From Prauserella shujinwangii (GTDB taxonomy: Bacteria > Actinomycetota > Actinomycetes > Mycobacteriales > Pseudonocardiaceae): a stretch of DNA of 64,000 bases. Position numbers and translations under genes: made by a program. Under the pieces are notes generated by a model that was given only the letters and a program-made list of their open reading frames with translations, ran no database searches and was not told the origin of the DNA. The DNA is taken from contig NZ_PVNH01000001.1 in the NCBI RefSeq assembly GCF_003001955.1, positions 124,001 to 188,000 on the forward strand, in the 5' to 3' direction. Below are positions 60,366 through 64,000 of the stretch, piece after piece. Numbering within the stretch: position 1 is the stretch's first letter; every line of letters begins with the position of its first letter.

Positions 60366-60598
60366 CCGTGCCCGAATGCCCGGACGGTGTCTGCGTGACC
60401 TGCTCCGACGAGGCCGTCCCGGTCCGCGTGACGCGGCTGCTCGCCGACGGGCTGGCGGTCGTGGACCCCGGGACGGGGCACGCGGAGGAGGTGAGCGTGG
60501 CGCTCGTCGCCGCCGCACCCGGTGACGTCGTGCTCGTGCACGCCAAGGAGGCGATCGCGGTGCTGCCCCGCGAGCCCGGTGAGGAGGCACCCGCATGA
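60362..60598 (+). CDS. HypC/HupF-like chaperone lacking the N-terminal Met-Cys
   Basis: 78 residues between the two SIS genes, overlapping both (GTGA and ATGA). The C-terminal 60 residues match HypC: VRVTRLLADGLAVVDPGTGH, then EEVSVALVAAAPGDVVLVHA. HypC proteins need Cys2; here the Cys lie inside (CPDGVCVTCSDE). It may be a cluster-specific second chaperone for the large subunit, next to the ordinary HypC at 62095. Confidence 0.8.
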   Translation: MTVPECPDGVCVTCSDEAVPVRVTRLLADGLAVVDPGTGHAEEVSVALVAAAPGDVVLVHAKEAIAVLPREPGEEAPA

Positions 60599-61299
60599 CC
60601 TCGCAGCAGGATCTCGAGGCGCTCTACCCGTTCCTGTACTCCGGGTCCGAGTCCGGCGCCGCCGACGTCGACGGCGTGCTGGCGGAGGTCCGTCAGTCCA
60701 CTGTGGACAAAGCGAGGGAGATCGTGGACCTGCGCCGGGAGGTCCACCGGCGCGACGGTGCCCGGATCGCGGCGTGCGGGGCCGCGATGGCCGGGCGGTT
60801 CGCGCGGGGCGGGCGCCTGTTCGCCTTCGGCAACGGCGGCAGCTCCACCGACGCGCAGGACCTGGCGACGACGTTCATGGACCCGCCGCCCGGCTTCCCG
60901 CCGATGCCCGCCTTCGCGCTGACCGCTGACATCGCCGTGGTCACCGCCCTGAGCAACGACGTGGGGTTCGACGTGGTGTTCTCCCGCCAGCTCGCCGCGT
61001 TCGCCCGGCCCGAGGACATCGCGGTGGGGCTGTCGACGAGCGGCAACTCCGCCAACCTGCTCTCGGCGTTCGACGAGGCGAGCAGGCGCGGGATGCTGAC
61101 GGTCGGCATCTCCGGCGACACCGGCGGCAAGATGGCCGAGCTCGGCTCGATCGACCACCTGTTCGTCGTGCCGTCGCCGTCGGTGCACCGCATCCAGGAG
61201 GCGCAGACGACGATCTACCACGTCCTCGCCGAACTGGCCGCCGACGGCGTGCCCGGCGGGCACCCGTTCGACCAGCCCGCGCCGGGGTGGGCCACGTGA
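60595..61299 (+). CDS. SIS-domain protein 2, GmhA-like, catalytic pair altered
   Basis: 234 residues. It keeps the phosphate loop LSTSGNSANLLSAFDEAS and the RIQEAQTTIYHVLAEL end, but the metal pair of GmhA reads Asp and Thr in FGNGGSSTDAQDLATTF. Together with SIS protein 1 it would supply one complete set of residues, which suggests a mixed dimer with composite sites. The start and stop both overlap neighbours (ATGA, GTGA). No heptose pathway gene other than the nearby GT9 is in the window. Confidence 0.87.
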   Translation: MTSQQDLEALYPFLYSGSESGAADVDGVLAEVRQSTVDKAREIVDLRREVHRRDGARIAACGAAMAGRFARGGRLFAFGNGGSSTDAQDLATTFMDPPPGFPPMPAFALTADIAVVTALSNDVGFDVVFSRQLAAFARPEDIAVGLSTSGNSANLLSAFDEASRRGMLTVGISGDTGGKMAELGSIDHLFVVPSPSVHRIQEAQTTIYHVLAELAADGVPGGHPFDQPAPGWAT

Positions 61300-61595
61300 A
61301 CCGGCCGGAGGTGACCGATCAGCCGGAGCTGGACAGCGTGCCGCTCGGCGGTACGCGGGCGCGCCGGGGCAGCAGGGTGGTGCTGCGGCCCGCCGGCCGG
61401 ACCGACGCGCAGGACATGTTCGTCACCGGCCGGACGGCGACCGTGCGGGCGATCCGGGAGGACGTCGACGGCACCGTGTTCCTCGCGGTGACCATCGACG
61501 GCGACCCGGCCGCCGAGCTGCTGCACGAGCGCGCGCAGTACCGCTACTTCACCACCGCCGAGGCGGAGCCGCTCCCGGAAGGGGAGACGCCGTGA
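61296..61595 (+). CDS. 99-residue protein of the hydrogenase cluster
   Basis: GTG start overlapping the SIS stop and ending by GTGA at the protease start. The core is beta-rich: GSRVVLRPAGRTDAQDMFVT, then GRTATVRAIREDVDGTVFLA and LHERAQYRYFTTAEAEPLP. It may be an oligonucleotide-binding-like barrel. I cannot place it in a family. Its tight coupling to the endopeptidase gene suggests a maturation role. Confidence 0.7.
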   Translation: MNRPEVTDQPELDSVPLGGTRARRGSRVVLRPAGRTDAQDMFVTGRTATVRAIREDVDGTVFLAVTIDGDPAAELLHERAQYRYFTTAEAEPLPEGETP

Positions 61596-62089
61596 CCCCG
61601 CGCGTGCTGGTCGCCGGCATCGGCAACATCTTCCTCGGCGACGACGGGTTCGGCAGCGAGGTGGCCCTCCGGATGTCCAGAATGGACGTTCCGGAGCGGG
61701 TGCGCGTCGCCGACTACGGGATCCGGGGGATGCACCTGGCCTACGAGATGCTGGACGGCCGGTTCGCCAGCACCGTCCTGGTGGACACGGTGTCGCGGGG
61801 CGGCGCCCCGGGCACGCTGTACGAGATCGAGGCCGACCCGGACTCGTGCGCGGACGCGGACGTGGACGCGCACGCCATGACCCCGGCGGCGGTGCTGGCG
61901 CTGCTGCGGCGGCTGGGCGGCGTGCCCGGCCGCGTGCTCGTCCTCGGCTGCGAACCCGAACGCGTCGACGAGGGGATCGGGCTCAGCCCGGCCGTCGCCG
62001 CCGTCGTGGACCCGGCGGCACGCAGGGCACTCCAGCTGGCCGCGGCGGAGGCCGCCCGCGCCCCGGCGGCCGCCACAAGAGAGGAGTGA
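61592..62089 (+). CDS. hydrogenase maturation endopeptidase (HupD/HycI type)
   Basis: 165 residues, GTG start. RVLVAGIGNIFLGDDGFGSE holds the Ni-sensing Glu/Asp turn of the family; VRVADYGIRGMHLAYEMLDG has the second Asp; then VLGCEPERVDEGIGLSPAVA. It cuts the C-terminal extension of HhyL after His580 once nickel is in place. It follows the 99-residue gene by GTGA and precedes hypC by 5 bp. Confidence 0.93.
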   Translation: MTPRVLVAGIGNIFLGDDGFGSEVALRMSRMDVPERVRVADYGIRGMHLAYEMLDGRFASTVLVDTVSRGGAPGTLYEIEADPDSCADADVDAHAMTPAAVLALLRRLGGVPGRVLVLGCEPERVDEGIGLSPAVAAVVDPAARRALQLAAAEAARAPAAATREE

Positions 62090-62094
62090 CACCG

Positions 62095-62367
62095 ATGTGC
62101 CTCGGCATCCCCGGCGAGGTCGTCGAGACCGTGCCGGAACAACCGGACCTGGCGCGGGTGAAGGTGAGCGGCGTCCGGCGCGCCATCAACGTGGGTCTGC
62201 TCGAGGAGCCGCCCAGCCCGGGCGACTGGGTGCTCATCCACGTCGGCTTCGCGCTGTCGAAGATCGACGAGGAGGAGGCGCGGGCGACGCTGGAGTTCCT
62301 GGAGGGGATGGGACAGAACTACACCGACGAGGTCGACGCCCTCAAGCAATCGATGCTCGACTCGTGA
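62095..62367 (+). CDS. hypC: hydrogenase assembly chaperone HypC
   Basis: 90 residues, ATG with GAGGAGTGACACCG upstream. It begins MCLGIPGEVVETV, with the essential Cys2, and has ARVKVSGVRRAINVGLLEEP and GDWVLIHVGFALSKIDEEEA. It carries the Fe(CN)2CO group from HypD to the large subunit. Its stop codon is inside a perfect 18-bp hairpin. Confidence 0.95.
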   Translation: MCLGIPGEVVETVPEQPDLARVKVSGVRRAINVGLLEEPPSPGDWVLIHVGFALSKIDEEEARATLEFLEGMGQNYTDEVDALKQSMLDS

Positions 62368-62406
62368 GTGAGAAACGTCGTTCTAACCACGTTTCTCACT
62401 CACGAG
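62361..62406. repeat. perfect 18-bp hairpin between hypC and hypD
   Basis: CTCGTGAGTGAGAAACGT (62361-62378) and its exact reverse complement (62389-62406), with a 10-base loop. It spans the hypC stop codon and ends 22 bp before hypD. It is AT-richer than the operon and looks like a mobile palindromic element or an attenuator in an otherwise gap-free operon. Confidence 0.85.
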
Positions 62407-62428
62407 GCGAGCGGGACGGTAGGTGACC

Positions 62429-63556
62429 ATGCGTTTCGTCGACGAGTACCGCGATGCCGGCAAGGCCAGGGCGCTGGCCTCGAAGATCGCGGGCCTGTGC
62501 GAGCCGGGCAGGCACTACAAGTTCATGGAGGTGTGCGGCGGGCACACCCACACCATCTACAAGCACGGCCTGGAGGACTACCTCCCGGAGAACGTCGAGC
62601 TGGTGCACGGGCCGGGCTGCCCGGTCTGCGTGATCCCGATGGGCCGCGTGGACGACGCCATCCACATCGCGAGCACGCCGGACGTGCTGATGACGTCGTT
62701 CGGCGACATGATGCGGGTGCCCGGCTCGGGCGGGAACTTCTTCGACTCCAACGCCGAGGGCACCAACATCCGCATGGTGTACTCCCCGCTCGACTCGCTC
62801 AAGCTCGCCCGGCAGAACCCCGACAAGCACGTGGTGTTCATGGCCATCGGCTTCGAGACCACGGCGCCGTCCACCGCGATGACCCTGCTGCGCGCCCGGC
62901 AGGAGGGCATCCGGAACTTCTCGGTGTTCTGCAACCACGTCACGATCATCCCGGCGATCAAGGCGATTCTGGACTCGCCGGACCTGCGGCTCGACGGCTT
63001 CCTCGGGCCGGGCCACGTGTCCACGGTGATCGGTTGCCGCCCGTACGAGTTCATCGCCAGGGACTACGGCAAACCGCTCGTGGTGGCCGGTTTCGAGCCA
63101 CTCGACATCCTGCAGTCCATCTACCAGCTGCTGGTGCAGCTGAAGGAGGGCCGCAGCGAGGTGGAGAACCAGTACGCCAGGGTGGTTCCGTGGCAGGGCA
63201 ACCAGGTCGCGCTGCGCGCCATGGCCGAGACGATGGAGCTGCGGCCGTACTTCGAGTGGCGCGGTCTCGGCTTCATCTCGCACTCGGCCACGCGGCTGCG
63301 GGAGCAGTTCGCCGCGTTCGACGCCGAACGGATCTTCTCCCTGCCGGGCGTACGGGTCGCCGACCCGAAGGCGTGCCAGTGCGGCGAGGTGCTCAAGGGC
63401 GTGCTGAAGCCGTGGGAGTGCAAGGTGTTCGGCACCGCGTGCACCCCGGAGACCCCGATCGGCACGTGCATGGTGTCGCCCGAGGGCGCCTGCGCCGCCT
63501 ACTACAACTTCGGCCGGTTCTCCCGGCAGCGCGTGAAGGAGGCGACCGGCGCATGA
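62429..63556 (+). CDS. hypD: hydrogenase maturation protein HypD
   Basis: 375 residues from ATG 62429 (a GTG two codons earlier also fits). HypD builds the Fe(CN)2CO unit with HypC, E and F. Signature Cys blocks: [45 protein letters not shown], and the C-terminal [4Fe-4S] region [20 protein letters not shown], then [20 protein letters not shown]. All are intact. It overlaps hypE by ATGA. Confidence 0.97.
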   Translation: MRFVDEYRDAGKARALASKIAGLCEPGRHYKFMEVCGGHTHTIYKHGLEDYLPENVELVHGPGCPVCVIPMGRVDDAIHIASTPDVLMTSFGDMMRVPGSGGNFFDSNAEGTNIRMVYSPLDSLKLARQNPDKHVVFMAIGFETTAPSTAMTLLRARQEGIRNFSVFCNHVTIIPAIKAILDSPDLRLDGFLGPGHVSTVIGCRPYEFIARDYGKPLVVAGFEPLDILQSIYQLLVQLKEGRSEVENQYARVVPWQGNQVALRAMAETMELRPYFEWRGLGFISHSATRLREQFAAFDAERIFSLPGVRVADPKACQCGEVLKGVLKPWECKVFGTACTPETPIGTCMVSPEGACAAYYNFGRFSRQRVKEATGA

Positions 63557-64000
63557 GCACCGAACGACTGGCGCCGTGGGCGGAGCGGGCCGTGTCCGAG
63601 CACGGCGCGACCACCGGCGGCGGCCCCGGTGGCCCCGGCGATCCCGGCGACCGCGAGCAGCGGGTGCTCGACCGTATCGACAAGGCACGCAGGCGCAGGC
63701 CGAAGGTCCGCGAGGACCGGATCACCTCCGCGCACGGCGCGGGCGGGAAGGCCACCCAGACGCTGGTCGAGGCGGTGTTCCTGGACGCGTTTCGCAATCC
63801 CGCGCTGGAGCCGCTCGGCGACGCCGCCGAACTGACGGTCGGCGGGGAGCGGGTGGCGATGACCACCGACTCGTTCGTGGTGTCGCCGCTGTTCTTCCCC
63901 GGCGGCGACATCGGCGACCTTGCCGTCAACGGCACCGTGAACGACCTCGCCGTCGCCGGGGCCACCCCGCGGTACCTGTCGTGCGGCTTCATCATCGAGG
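63553..64000 (+). CDS. hypE: hydrogenase maturation protein HypE, 3' end outside window
   Basis: The first 149 residues are in the window. After a Gly/Pro-rich lead comes the PurM-like ATPase start: [20 protein letters not shown], then [20 protein letters not shown] and [20 protein letters not shown]. HypE dehydrates thiocarbamate on its C-terminal Cys to make the cyanide ligands. hypA, hypB and hypF are not in the window and probably follow. Confidence 0.94.
   Translation, partial: MSTERLAPWAERAVSEHGATTGGGPGGPGDPGDREQRVLDRIDKARRRRPKVREDRITSAHGAGGKATQTLVEAVFLDAFRNPALEPLGDAAELTVGGERVAMTTDSFVVSPLFFPGGDIGDLAVNGTVNDLAVAGATPRYLSCGFIIE

Noticed and set aside
1-64000. tRNA, rRNA, prophage or insertion-sequence genes
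   Set aside because: I found no cloverleaf, rRNA core, transposase or phage structural gene by reading both strands; a tRNAscan and ISfinder run would settle it.

Overview
The DNA has very high GC, GTG/ATG starts, tightly overlapping operons and actinomycete gene sets: a conservon (cvnABCD-like), group 1h high-affinity [NiFe]-hydrogenase, F420/LLM-type oxidoreductases, 13E12/DUF222-HNH genes and a cobalamin riboswitch on metE. This points to a mycelial actinomycete, most likely Pseudonocardiaceae-like (inference; no rRNA or tRNA is present to fix it).

Layout. 1-10 kb: end of a NarL-type two-component pair, a DUF1772 membrane protein, a secreted metallophosphatase, a divergent LLM oxidoreductase/MarR pair with two matching operators, an Excalibur-domain protein, a first HNH endonuclease (13E12 type) beside arrays of 21-bp repeats, an RTX-repeat relic, and cyanase. 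10-18 kb: a formate/nitrite-type channel divergent from cyanase, an SMP-30 hydrolase, an FAD/Rieske oxidoreductase, metE behind a B12 riboswitch, LysR and DoxX. 17.5-21.3 kb (minus strand): a three-gene set whose first two products, a nucleoside-phosphorylase-fold protein and a 730-residue membrane protein, share an 18-residue G-x-x-N motif. This looks like an amyloid-signalling conflict system and is the most novel item here. 21.5-26.3 kb: an NrtR-like Nudix protein, an Nramp relative without the usual metal ligands plus a 31-residue membrane peptide, TetR/DMT transporter, and idi. 26.6-30.4 kb: a conservon. 30.5-33 kb: tryptophanase plus a DMATS-type indole prenyltransferase, resembling known prenylindole loci.

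33-53 kb holds ordinary accessory metabolism and regulators: TauE/SafE, ROK, PhoD-like phosphatase, a frameshifted second HNH gene, MFS/AraC, SDR/TetR/Old Yellow Enzyme, acyl-CoA dehydrogenase, PASTA lipoprotein, a second LLM enzyme, GNAT, MscS, EEP-family protein, esterase/OhrR with a large palindromic operator, and GT9. Three separate genes here and above have had their 3' ends copied into downstream tandem repeats.

53-64 kb is one long, almost gap-free operon for a group 1h [NiFe]-hydrogenase: PadR upstream, a cluster protein, hemerythrin, hhyS, hhyL, NifU-like and DUF5947-like proteins, two micro-proteins, two SIS-domain proteins with complementary loss of active-site residues, two HypC-type chaperones, an endopeptidase, hypD and the start of hypE. 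The window ends inside hypE.
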